A DNA stretch of 64,000 nt from Zonotrichia leucophrys gambelii (GCF_028769735.1 NC_088194.1:1124319-1188318), one strand, 5' to 3'. Positions 1 to 9,817 are shown, numbered from the stretch's first letter. Program-made: numbers and translations. Notes: a model not told the origin generated them from the sequence alone.

Positions 1-225
1 TGTGCAATAAACCCCAAATTCCAAAAGGCCCCTGCACCCAGGCCCTTTGCAATAAACCCCAAATCCCAGCAGGCCCCTGCACCCAGGCCCTTTGCAATAA
101 ACCCCAAATCCCAGCAGGGCCCTGCACCCAGGCCCTTTGCAATAAACCACAATTTCCAAGCCCTGGCTTCAGAGATCTCTGCTCTCCATCCATCCCAACC
201 ATCCTACACTCCATGACTGCTCCTC
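1..225 (+). mobile_element. 3' part of an LTR (R/U5 region) cut by the window edge
   Basis: The block matches the 3' ends of the LTRs at 8808-9518 and 41174-41870: a repeated CTTTGCAATAAACCCCAAAT segment followed by an AGAGATCTCT...CCATCCATCCCAACC tail. Four AATAAA polyadenylation signals lie 45 bp apart (6, 51, 96 and 141), more than in the sister copies. The right boundary is approximate because the copies diverge after about 205. Confidence 0.7.
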
Positions 226-939
226 CTTGTGGGACAGCAGCACCTCAAAATCCCCCCCAAATCCCTCCTGCACCCCGGCAGGTTCACCCCAGGACAGGCA
301 GCAGCCCCTGAGCTCCCCATCCTGCAGGGACTCCCCTTTGGTTCCTGCAGAAACACCCAGCAAATCTCAGAGCCTGATGTGCAGCCAGGCTCCTTCCCTG
401 CTCTGCTTGGGCACCACAGCCCTGCCAAGATGGGTAATTACTGGCAAATTCACTTTTAAGGTCTCTTTATGGTGCTGGGGCAGTGAAAAGGGGCTGTGGC
501 ACAGTGAGCACTCAGTTCACTGCTCCCACTGCCCCTTTGAAGATCTGAGGTTCTCTCCTCCTCCTCCTCCTGCTGCCCCACTTTAAGATTTTATGTGCAA
601 AGAGAAGGGGAAAAAAAAGAAGAAAGGAAAGGAAGAAAAAAAAAAAAAAAAGGAAAAGATTTGATGAACATCAGGAAAGGAATAAATTGGATCAGATTAC
701 AGTTCTGATGAGGGCTGGTTTTTTTTCATGAATAGGCCCCAAAGATAGAAAGGCGTTCAGCAATCACCAGGATTCAGCCCTCACATTCACTGCACGTTAG
801 ACCGGGAAAAATAGGTCGCTGATTGCATTATTAATGACATGCACATCGAGCTGCAGCTGCATTTCACAGGGGCTGCTGCCACCAGCACTGCAGCCAGGGG
901 GGCACAGCAAAATCCCTGCACCCCTGGGGCTGCCAGGGT
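226..939. other. Non-coding sequence, no gene seen
   Basis: Mixed-composition sequence with an A/G-rich low-complexity run at about 598-660. Short open frames show no recognisable domain. By position it lies within the MEF2D transcription unit, downstream of exon 6 on the minus strand. Confidence 0.5.
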
Positions 940-1580
940 GGGCACAGCGGGCACGGGGGGTGGCATTGGGCACAGGGGGTGGTGATGTTCCCCTTGATCC
1001 CACGGATGGCACAGGGGGTGGCAATGTTGTTAGCGCAGGGGGTGGCAATGATGGCACAGGGGGTGGCAATGCTCCCCTTGATCCCACAGATGGCACAGGG
1101 GTGGCAATGATGGCACAGGGGGTGGCACTGATCCCCTTGATCCCACAGATGGCACAAGGGTGGCAATGTTCTGATCCCACGGATGGCACAGGGGGTGGCA
1201 ATGATGGCACAGGGGTGGCACTGATCCCCTTGATCCCACAGATGGCACAGGGGGTGGCAATGATGGCACAGAGGGTGGCACTGATCCCCTTGATCCCACA
1301 GATGGCACAGGGGTGGCAATGTTGTTAGCACAGGGGGTGGCAATGATGGCACAGGGGTGGCACTGATCCCCTTGATCCCACAGATGGCACAGGGGGCGGC
1401 AATGATGGCACAGGAGTGGCAATGTCCCCTTGATCCCACAGATGGCAGGAGGGCGGCAATGATGGCACAGGGGGTGGCAATGCTCCCCTTGATCCCACAG
1501 ATGGCACAGGGGTGGCAATGATGGCACAGGGGTGGCAATGATGGCACAGGGGTGGCAATGCTCCCCTTGGTCCCACAAGG
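940..1580. repeat. Minisatellite, GGCACAGGGGGTGGCAATGAT family
   Basis: Imperfect tandem array built from a short 'ATGGCACAGGGGTGGCAATG' module alternating with a 'CCCCTTGATCCCACAG' module, giving composite units of about 36-60 bp. All long open frames over it, on both strands, are by-products of the repeat and are not annotated. Confidence 0.9.
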
Positions 1581-1644
1581 GCACTGGCTTTTAGATTTAT
1601 CAACAACAAAGGTGCAGAAATTCCTCAGGTGAGCTGCAGTGCTG

Positions 1645-2263
1645 GTGGCCATAGAAAAGCCAAAAGAAACATTAAACTCTTTGTTTTTCTCCTTCCCATG
1701 GCCATGGAAAAGCCAAAAGAAATGTTAAACTCTTTGATTTTCTCCCTCCCAAGACCATGGAAAAGCCAAAAGAAATGTTAAACTCTTCGATATTTGTCGC
1801 AGACATCTTTTATGAAAAATCCTTTCCTTAGGATTTTTCCTCCTGAGAAGCTGAGGGGCCTCAGGAACAAAATGTAAACAATGGTTATCTGCTGCTGTGG
1901 AATGCAACAGGTGCATCTGGGATTGGTCTCGTGTGGTGGTTTCTAATTAATGGCCAATCACAGCCCAGCTATCTTGGACTCTGTGCCCGAGCCACAAGCC
2001 TTTGTTATCATTCTTTCCTATTCTGTTCTTAGCCAGCCTTCTGATGAAATCCTTTCTTCTATTCTTTTAGTATAGTTTTAATGTAATATATATTATAAAA
2101 TAATAAATCAAGCCTTCTGAAACATGGAGTCAGATCCTCATCTCTTCCCTCATCCTCAGACCCCTGTGAACACCATCACAGATATTCTCCTTCCCAAGGC
2201 CATGGAAAAGCCAAAAGAAATAAAGAAATGTTAAATCCTTTGATATTCTCCTTCCCAAGGCAT
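1645..2263. repeat. About 55-bp minisatellite split by an LTR
   Basis: Units of the type 'CCATGGAAAAGCCAAAAGAA ... ATGTTAAACTCTTTGATATTCTCCTTCCCAAGG' occur at 1645-1794 and again at 2181-2263. The LTR at 1795-2180 sits inside the array, so the array is older than that insertion. Confidence 0.85.
1795..2180 (+). mobile_element. Solo LTR, ERVK-like family (copy 1)
   Basis: A 386-bp element starting TGTCGCAGACATC and ending CACCATCACA (TG...CA ends). It is flanked by a perfect 6-bp target-site duplication GATATT (1789-1794 and 2181-2186). The 3' half carries an AT-rich TATA-like stretch and an AATAAA signal. Sister copies are at 2513-2877 (minus) and 52157-52539 (plus). A 6-bp duplication is usual for class II (ERVK-like) avian retroviruses; the family name is inference. 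No internal retroviral genes remain. Confidence 0.92.
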
Positions 2264-2512
2264 GGATGCACACAGGGCTCTCGTGCTGACCCTGTTTGAG
2301 GCACTCTCTGGATCACTGTGGGCTGGGGTGTTCCCTGTGCTGGACTTTGGGTTCCAGTGCTGCCACCACTCACCCCCAAAGATGAGGGGTGGCCTTGGGC
2401 TGTCACTGCTGCTGTCACTGCCATGTGCACCCAGCATGGATCCAGCCACACACAGAAGGGCTGCACTCCCACCAGGACCCCCCAGCCAAGGGAAGGAGTC
2501 TAAAAGAGGAGC

Positions 2513-2877
2513 TGTGACCGTGTTCACAGGGGTCTGAGGATGAGGGAAGAGATGAGGATCTGACTCCATGTTTCAGAAGGCTTGATTTATTATTTTATGA
2601 TATATATTATATTTAAACTATACTAAAAGAATAGAAGAAAGGATTTCATCAGAAGGCTGGCTAAGAATAGAAAAAGAAAGAATGATAAAGGTTTGTGGCT
2701 TGGACTCTCTGTCTGAGCCAGCTGACTGTGATTGGCCATTAATTAGAAACAACTGTGTGAGACTAATTACAAATCTACCTGTTGCATTTCACAAAAGCAG
2801 ATAACCATTGTTTACATTTTGTTCCTGAGGCTTCTCAGAAAAGAAAGAAAGGATTTTTCATACAAGATGTCAGTGCC
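2513..2877 (-). mobile_element. Solo LTR, ERVK-like family (copy 2, inverted)
   Basis: Reverse complement of the 1795-2180 element, beginning TGTGACCGTGTTCACAGGGG on the plus strand and ending near CATACAAGATGTCAGTGCC. It is flanked by AGGAGC at 2507-2512 and 2878-2883. One terminal dinucleotide is mutated, so the 3' plus-strand boundary may shift by one base, with a 5-bp duplication instead. It lies 332 bp from copy 1 in opposite orientation. Confidence 0.9.
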
Positions 2878-2883
2878 AGGAGC

Positions 2884-3418
2884 CCTCTGGGCAGCCTCTG
2901 CATCACCGTGGTGTGATTTGAGCAGGGACACCCAGGGCTCAGCATCCCCCACGGGGCAGGGGTGGGAGCTGCATGCCGAGGGTGGCACTGCCAGGGAGTG
3001 TGGGCACGATGCAGGGACACAGCACTGCAGGATCCGGCCAGAGGCACCCGCAGCTGATGACTCAGAGGCAGCAGGTGATCACTGAGTGCTGCAGAGACTG
3101 CAAGGGAGGAGGAGGAGGAGGAGGATGAGGAGGAAGAGATGTAGCAGGTATTTGAGACCTGCCAGAGCCACATCCCCTCCCAGAGGCACGAGGGGAGCCC
3201 CGGGGAGGGTGCAGGGGTCTGGGGACAGCAGGGCTGTGGGGCTGGCCCTGCTGCTCAGCCCCATTTCCTGCAGTGGCAGCAGGAACGCAGGGAATGCTCG
3301 GGTGACGTCAATGCTGACATTCAGGGGCCCTGCCAAGCTCTGCACCCGCAGGGGCTGCTCCGACAGCTGACACGGGGGTGGATGGGGGCCCCAGAGCTGC
3401 CTGGGGGCTGGGGCACCA
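2884..3418. other. Intronic sequence with a GAG-rich microsatellite
   Basis: Unique-looking sequence apart from a (GAG)n-like run at about 3105-3140. No recognisable exon: open frames here lack splice-site context and any known domain. Confidence 0.45.
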
Positions 3419-4100
3419 TGGCCCCTTCCCTGTGCCCTCCAGGAGCAGCAAAGCTCCGTGCTGGGACAGCCCAGGGAGACACTGCCCCACAAAGCACCCT
3501 GGCAGGTTTTGCTCTGGCAAGAAATCCCTGTGGTGCTGGCACAGTGCTGCCCAGCACAGGGAAATGGTTATTCCTGGCAGAATCCAGAGCTGCACCATGG
3601 CCCCTTCCCTGTGCCCTCAAGGAGCAGCAAAGCTCAGGACTGGGTGCTGGGACAGCCCAGGGAGACACTGCCCCACAAAGCACCCTGCAGGTTTTGCCCT
3701 GGGAAGAAACCCCTCTAGCACTGGCATAAGGGAAATGGTTATTCCTGAATAATCCAGAATCCAGAGCTACACAATGGCCCCTTCCCTGTGCCCTCAAGGA
3801 TCAGCAAAGCTCCGTGCTGAGTGATGGGAGACACTGCCCCACAAACCACCCTGGCAGGTTTTCCTCTGGCAAGAAATCCCTGTGGTGCTGGCACGAGGGA
3901 AATGGTTATTCCTGGCAGAATCCAGAATCCAGAGCTGCATGATGGCCCTTTCCCTGTGCCCTCAAGGATCAGCAAGCTCCGTGCTGGGAGAGCCCAGGGA
4001 GACACTGCCCCACAAAGCACCCTGCAGGTTTTGCTCTGTGAACAAATCCCCCTGGTGCTGCCCAGCACAGGGAAATGGCTGTTTCTGGCACAATCCAGAG
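3419..4100. repeat. About 175-bp tandem repeat, 4 copies
   Basis: The segment 'TGGCCCCTTCCCTGTGCCCT ... ACACTGCCCCACAAAGCACC ... GGAAATGGTTATTCCTGGCA' recurs four times with small deletions, for example near 3419, 3598, 3775 and 3943. It explains all open frames in the interval. Confidence 0.88.
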
Positions 4101-4936
4101 TGCAGGGATGGGGTTGGGTGGCCACGGTGCTGCAAAACCACAACTGGTCCAACCCCACCCAAAAACCAGCGGGACCTGGCTCCAGTTTGGTTTTAACTGG
4201 GGCGATGTGGGATTCCACAGTGCTCTGTGCTGCCAGCTGGGCACCTACTGCAAAAAGGGGTGAGGAGTCAGGCTCAGGAGCTTTTGCTTCTGCCCTTGCC
4301 CTGGGATGGATGGCATCTACCCTGCCAAGCCTGGGAGCACTGCCAAGGCCAGTGCTGAGAGCAGCAGCTGCTTCCCAGCACTACCCAGGGCTGGCTCTGC
4401 TTTTTGGGCTGTGCCTGCACCAGCAGCGGCCCAACATCCTCAGCCTGCAGATGGCAGAGGCAGATGTGGGCATGGAGATGTTGTTAGTGCATTTTACAGC
4501 TGAGGAGCTGAGCCACGAGGCCTGAGCCTCATTAGCACCGTGGCTCTCACAGTGGAAAAGGCCCTTAATGAGCTTCTTTTGCTTGCAGTAAAGTTCCTTT
4601 ATAGGGCCCAAGCACGAGGAGGAGCTGGGTGTTAATTGATCAGAGAATTGGCAGCAGCAGCAGGAGCTGAACCCAGAGCCACTCAAATCCTGGTTTTTGG
4701 GGGTCACCTCCCTGCTCTGCAGCTCTCCCCAGAACCCTGGGTAGATGGAGACTCCTTGGTCACCGAAACCAGCACCCCCACCAAAGGCAGCCTGGAGCTC
4801 CACATGCCAACTCCTTGGCAAAACCTTCCCCAGTGCTTCCCCACGGGCTCAGCAGCAAAGCAAAACCCTGTGGGAGGTGTGGGGAAAGCAGGAGGGCCCC
4901 ATGGAGCCAGGCAGGGGCTGAAGGCTCCTTACTCAC
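4101..4936. other. MEF2D intron 3' of exon 6, with a candidate conserved non-coding element
   Basis: No further exon recognised. The stretch around 4485-4650 differs from the surrounding GC-rich repeats: it is non-repetitive and holds clustered homeodomain-type cores (CATTAGCAC, TTAATGAGC, GTTAATTGATC). This is only a compositional suggestion of a regulatory element. Confidence 0.4.
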
Positions 4937-4993
4937 CCACGGGGCTTGGGCAGGCTCCGTTGGTGTTGTTCAGGTCTCCCCCAAGCATCGCCC
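4937..4993 (-). CDS. MEF2D: MEF2D exon 6 (57 nt)
   Basis: Read on the minus strand after a ...TTTGCAG acceptor, the exon supplies the last two bases of the glycine codon opened in exon 5. It then encodes AMLGGDLNNTNGACPSPV and ends one base into the next glycine codon at a GTGAGT donor (rc of 4931-4936). This matches the start of the MEF2D transactivation region in other vertebrates; the human counterpart differs only at the N-N-T positions (N-S-A in human, from memory). Phase 1 at both ends fits exon 5 and the expected next exon (beginning N-G-Y-V), which was not found in the window. The protein is therefore truncated here by the window edge, not by mutation. Confidence 0.93.
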
Positions 4994-5329
4994 CTGCAAA
5001 GCAAGAGGAGAGATGGCATCAGCACCAGGGCAGGAACAGGGGGAGAATCCCTGCTTTTGGGGGGCCCAGAGCACGGTGGAGGGAGGCAGAGAAAGTCCTG
5101 GGCAAAAGGAGCAGCATTCCTGGTGATCAGGTTGGGAAATGTTATCCAGGCAGATCCATTTCCTTTGGGAAGGAGCCAGGTGCACAGAGCCTGCTCCAAA
5201 GGAGGGAGGCAGCTTGGAAAACACTGCAGCTATTTTATTCCAAGCCCCCCTTTTGGGGGGGACACAGAGCTGGTGCTGCTGGGGGGAGAGAGAGCCCCAG
5301 CAGCATGACAGGAAATAAAATCCCCCCTG

Positions 5330-5990
5330 TCATGTTCACAGGGATGGAAACCATCCCACACTGCCAGGACACCACAGTGATCCCCACCCCCATCATCCCA
5401 ACACCTGCAGCAAAGCAATGAAATCCCCACCAGACTGGGAAAAACTGGACATTTTTATTCCCAAAAGGTTCACAGGGATGGACACCATCCCAAATTACCA
5501 GGACACCACAGTGATCCCAACTCCCATTGTCCCAACACTTGCAGCAAAGCAATGAAATTCCCCAGAAAACTGGGAAAAATTGGACCTTTTTATTCCCAAA
5601 AGGTTCACATCAGTGGAAACCATCCCAAACTGCCAGGACACCACAGAGATCCCCACTCCCAAAACTTGCAGCAAAGCCCTGAAATTCCCCACCAAACTGG
5701 GAAAAATTGGACATTTTTATTCCCAAAAGGTTCACAGGGTCCCACACTGTCAGGATACCACAGAGATCCCAACTCCCATTGCCCCAACACTTGCAGCAAA
5801 GTGCTGAAATTCCCCACCAAACTGGGAAAAACTGGACATTTTTATTCCCAAAAGGTTCAGACTGATGGAAACCATCCTACACTGCCAGGACACCAGAGAG
5901 ATCCCAACTCCCATCATCCCAACACTTGCAGCAAAGCAATGAAATCCCCACCAAACTGGGAAAAACTGGACCTTTTTATTCCCCAAAAAA
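5330..5990. repeat. About 125-130-bp tandem repeat, 5 copies
   Basis: Unit of the type 'AACTGGGAAAAACTGGACAT TTTTATTCCCAAAAGG ... CCAGGACACCACAGTGATCC ... TTGCAGCAAAGCAATGAAAT'. Copies differ by substitutions and short deletions (one lost about 20 bp near 5740). It lies in MEF2D intron 5. Confidence 0.9.
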
Positions 5991-6054
5991 CCAGAACGTT
6001 TTGCCTCCCCTGGAAGAAGACTCGCTCTTTCTTCTGCCTTGTTCTGAGTTATTT

Positions 6055-6320
6055 CTGACAGCCACCGATTCCCCAGCCGGGGCTGCCTGACCGCGGCTGC
6101 AGCCAAGAGGCGGCGCGGAGGCTGCGGAGCTGCGACCGCAGTCAAGCCGGAGCCCCGGGCTGGCCAACAGGGGGCTGTGGGTGCCAAACCCCACCTCCGA
6201 GCACCGCCCAGCCCTTCCCGAGGCAGATGGAGAAACCTGAGACACCGATCTTGATCCAGCCCGCGGCTCTCGGCGAGCCCCTGGAAGCTGGAGGAGGCTG
6301 GGAGGGCTGAGCTGAGGGAA
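6055..6320. promoter_or_regulatory. Intragenic CpG-rich block
   Basis: GC-rich sequence with many CpG dinucleotides (CCGCGG, GGCGGCGCGG, GCGACCGC) between two tandem arrays in MEF2D intron 5. CpG is scarce in the neighbouring introns. It could be an internal promoter, an enhancer or a small CpG island; no exon could be assigned. Confidence 0.35.
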
Positions 6321-6378
6321 GAAGTTACTCCTCATATGGTCCTAAAAAATTGTATGGCCTGAGGAAGGGTGGATGACC

Positions 6379-7030
6379 CCACAGTGGTGCCCATGATGCC
6401 ACAGAGGGCTCAGCTCCTTGGGTGAGTGATGCCAACCCACCCCCAGCCCTGTGCACCCTCCTTGGCTGCCCTTCTCCCACAGCATCCCCGAGCCAGCAGC
6501 ACTGGAGGGCACCCACCCAGCCCTCACTGTGCATTCGCTTTGGAAACAACACAACCACCTAAAAAAAATTTAGGGGGAAAAAAATGGATTTTTTCTAACA
6601 TGCAAGGCCCTGGCTCCTATAGACAGGATTTCTTCCGTGTCCCAGGCATCCCCCTGAAGGGATGGATGCAAAGCCAGAGGTTCCCTGTGCCTCCCATGTC
6701 CCACAGAAGGGGCTCCACCAGGGTTTTGTGGCTGTGCCCTGCTGTGGCACCCCAGAGTGGTGCCCATGATGCCATAGAGGGCTCAGCTCCTTGGGTGAGT
6801 GATGCCAACCCACCCCCAGCCCTGTGCACCCTCCTTGGCTGCCCTTCTCCCACAGCATCCCCGAGCCAGCAGCACCAGGCACTGTCAGGGCACCCACCCA
6901 GCCCTCCCTGTGCATTCACTTTGGAAACAACACAACCAGCTAAAAAAATTTAGGGGAAAAAAAAATGATTTTTTCTAGCATGCAAAGTCCTGGCTCCTAT
7001 AAACAGGATTTCTCCTGTGTCCCAGGCAGG
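6379..7030. repeat. Two-copy tandem duplication, period about 372 bp
   Basis: 'GTGGTGCCCATGATGCCA' at about 6383 and 6759 opens two near-identical segments. Each contains the GGTGAGTGATGCCAACCCAC, CAGCATCCCCGAGCCAGCAG and TTTGGAAACAACACAACCA landmarks and ends in a CCTATA(G/A)ACAGGATTTCT block. Confidence 0.88.
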
Positions 7031-7264
7031 CAGTGAATGAGACACAGATGGCCAGACTTGGAACACCTCTGAGCTCACAACCACAAAATGATCCCCTGAA
7101 AGGAGCAGGGAGAGAGCTGGAAACAGCGAGCCCCCAGAGGGGTCTGCTCCACCAGGAAACCTCTGCTGCTCTCAGCTGAGGGGCCTCAGAGAGGGCAGGA
7201 GATCCCTGCAGCCTCAGCCATGGCTGCCTGTGCCTGAGGAGGGCTCTGCCACCCTGCCTGCAGT

Positions 7265-7465
7265 GAAATGCTGCTCTCTGGGACCAGTCCTGGAGCAGAA
7301 TGAATCCTGTCTGCTCTCTGGGATCAGTCCTGGAGCAGAATGAATCCTCTCTGCTCTCTGGGACCAGTCCTGGAGCAGAATTTCCCCTCTCTGCTCTCTG
7401 GGATCACTCCTGGAGCAGAATGAATCCTCTCTGCTCTCTGGGAGCAGAATTTCCCCTCTCCTGCA
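7265..7465. repeat. About 43-bp minisatellite, 5 copies
   Basis: Unit 'CTGCTCTCTGGGA(C/T)CAGTCC TGGAGCAGAATGAATCCTCT'. It is short and mildly diverged. The last copy is shortened. Confidence 0.85.
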
Positions 7466-8095
7466 GCTCTGGAGCCTCATCCTGACACCTGAGTGCTGTG
7501 AGGCACCTTGGAGACTGTGGTGAGAGCAGTGAGCAAACAAACTCTCTCTGCACCACAGTTCCTGCTGCATCCCATTCCTCCTGCTCACCCTGATCCAGCA
7601 CAAACCTTCTGGAAGCATCTCCCAGCCTTCTCTCCCAACCCATCCTCTTTGCAAAGCTCCCCAGAGCTCTGAAAGCCTCAGGGGCCACAGCTGAGGACCC
7701 AATGTCCAGGTGGTCACTGGCACCAGCTCTGCCATTTGCAGCCTGGGTGACTTTTACAGTGACATCCAAAATAGCAGGAATATTATTTATGATCATAAAA
7801 GAGAGCCAGGCTGTGGTCACACATTGTCCTTGTCCCCTCTGCCACTGCAGGGTGACAACTGCTCTCCCCCAGCCTGTCCTGTGCCACCCATGGGCTGTCC
7901 CTGCTGGAAATGACTGCTCCTCAGATCTGTCAGCACAGCCACATGAGTAATCACCCACAGCCAACTGCAGGCAGCACAGCCCAACTCAGAACAGCCCTTT
8001 TTAGGCAGCCAGACCCATGTCACCAGAGTGCCACCAGCGAGCTGGGTGCCAGCAGCCACCCCCGAGCCTGGGCATGGTGCCAGGTGAGTCATCCT
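7466..8095. other. MEF2D intron 5, no feature seen
   Basis: Unique-looking sequence without a recognisable exon, repeat family or strong motif. A run around 7740-7810 is more AT-rich and non-repetitive. Confidence 0.4.
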
Positions 8096-8790
8096 GCACT
8101 GCCCAACCCAACCCAGAGCCTGCAGGGATCCAACCCAGAGCCTGCAGGAATCCAGCTCTCAAAGAACCTAGGTAAGGTGGGGAGGTTGCCCTAAGTTTTG
8201 GGGCACAAACAGGGCATCCATGGCTGGCAGGAGGTCACACACACTGAGGGGCAGGCTCCTCAAACCTGCAGTGCTGTGCTCCAACCCACACTGGCACCCT
8301 GGGAGGGATGCAACACTGCCAGGGTGCTTCTGCCACCCACAGGTGCTGCAATGTGGACCTTGGGCAGGAGATGGAAGCAGCAGCAGTGTCCCCTCCCTCA
8401 GGGATGCCCCACTCTGGGTGCTGCAAGCCCAGCCAGCCACCCCAAGCCCAGGTATGGCTCCAGGTGGCTCATCCACCACTGCCCAACCCAACCCAGATCC
8501 TGCAGGGATCCCACTCAGATCCTGCAGGAATCCAACCCAGATCCTGCAGGGATCCAGCTCTCAAAGAGCCCTAGGTAAGGTGGGGAGGCTGCCCTCAGTT
8601 TGGGGCACAAAAAGGGCATCCATGGCTGGCAGGAGGGCAGGAGCACACACTGAGGTGCAGCAACACTTCCAGGGTGCTTCTGCCACCCACAGGTGCTGCA
8701 ATGTGGACCCTGGGCAGGAGATGGAAGCAGCAGCGGTGTCCCCTCCCTCAGGGATGCCCCACTCTGGGTGCTGCAAGCCCAGCAGGCAGG
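8096..8790. repeat. Two-copy tandem duplication of a about 390-bp composite unit
   Basis: The landmark 'GCCCAACCCAACCCAGA(G/T)CC TGCAGGGATCC', followed by 'AAGGTGGGGAGG', 'GGGCATCCATGGCTGGCAGG' and 'TGCAATGTGGACC', occurs twice (8097-8440 and 8477-8790). The unit also embeds one copy of the CAGGCTCCTCAAACCTGCA monomer that is amplified at 9818-10490. Confidence 0.85.
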
Positions 8791-8807
8791 AATGATGAGG
8801 AGGTGAG

Positions 8808-9518
8808 TGTTGGGGAAGATGGAACAGGAAAGCCTTATCAATATGATTGTCTGGCAAAAGATTTTGAGAATATAGAAACTATAAGTGAGATTGAAATGAA
8901 AGGAAGCTTTGAGATATCTCAGTCACTGAACAACTGGAAAACAATGGTGTGGCCAGCTGAAGGCGATCCCCTTTTGATGGAACAACACCCTCTGCTTGCA
9001 GATAGATCCAAGGCTCACAGCAGACCCTACAGCTTGGCAGAAGGGGCCCAAAGAGGAGTTTTTAGGGTTTAAAATGTAACACAGTGTGGTAACGTAATGA
9101 TTCTTATAGGCTGTATGTAAATACTGTAGGATTTGTATATTGTACTAGATTGGTTAGTGAGAATCAGAATATTCAGCACAGAAGAAGATTTATTGTATTG
9201 TAATGGGAACTTCGCCCTCTTACCCCTTTTCACTCTCTTACCCCTTTTGCTCTCTTACCCTTTTACTCTCTCACCCTCTCTCCCCCTCTCTTCTCTCAGC
9301 CTGCTCTGAGCTGTGGCTGCAGCTCCCAGCAGGGCCCTGCACCCAGGCCCTTTGCAATAAACCCCAAATCCCAGCAGGGCCCTGCACCCAGGCCCTTTGC
9401 AATAAACCCCAAATCCCAAAAGGTCCCTGCACTTGGCCCTTTGCAATAAACCCCAAATTCCAGACCTGGCCTCAGAGATCTCTCATCTCCATCCATCCCA
9501 ACCATCCAAGCCCCGACA
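8808..9518 (+). mobile_element. LTR of a second retroviral family, with repeated poly(A) signals
   Basis: The element starts TGTTGGGGAAGATGG and ends CCAAGCCCCGACA, imperfect inverted termini with TG...CA. Order: an about 250-nt open U3 segment (to the stop near 9072), a pyrimidine-rich (CTCTTACCCCTTTT)n stretch at about 9218-9295, then three copies of a 45-bp segment each with AATAAA, then a U5 tail. Its sister is 41174-41870, and 1-225 is a third copy. No clear target-site duplication is visible. It ends 34 bp from the exon 5 boundary of MEF2D. No gag or pol remains; I do not assign the U3 open frame to a viral gene. Confidence 0.8.
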
Positions 9519-9552
9519 CTCCCACAGCTGAGGGGCTCACCGTGGGTCTCAC

Positions 9553-9763
9553 CTGCACTGGCTGGCCTCTGTGGCAGCCCTGGGGACACGGTGTTCCTCT
9601 GCAAGGCTGGCTGCTGTGGGGACAGGAGCCGGGGGTCTGTCAGCGAGGAGGTCACCAGGGACTGGGTGACCAGAGAGCTGCCAGGGTTGCTGAACTGCAG
9701 CGAGTTCTGGTTGGTCACCGGCACCGTCACGGGCATGGCGAAGTTCGGAGCGGGCACTGTGGA
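9553..9763 (-). CDS. MEF2D: MEF2D exon 5 (211 nt, transactivation region)
   Basis: The minus-strand acceptor ...CTGTTCAG precedes TCC ACA GTG CCC, giving STVPAPNFAMPVTVPV and onward through ...TDPRLLSPQQPALQRN... to RPASAG. It ends one base into the glycine codon at a GTGAGA donor (rc of 9548-9552 region). Length is 70 codons plus one base, as in vertebrate MEF2D. The phase-0 acceptor lets it join either alternative exon 4. The stretch is serine/proline-rich and carries known MEF2D phosphorylation positions. The residue equivalent to human Ser190, after QRN, is threonine here. No frameshift or stop is present. Confidence 0.97.
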
Positions 9764-9817
9764 CTGAACAGAGAGCAGGGGGTAAAGGGGAGCCGGGTTC
9801 CTGCAGGCCAAGGGGGA

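Noticed and set aside
864..1652. 262-codon minus-strand frame with Cys/His/Pro pattern resembling metal-binding repeats
   Set aside because: By-product of the GGCACAGGGGTGGCAATG minisatellite. Spacing follows the DNA repeat, not a zinc-binding fold.
1..4936. Search for the remaining MEF2D exons (the N-G-Y-V exon, the small beta exon, the C-terminal exons)
   Set aside because: No sequence matching them was found on the minus strand. They are presumed to lie beyond the left edge.
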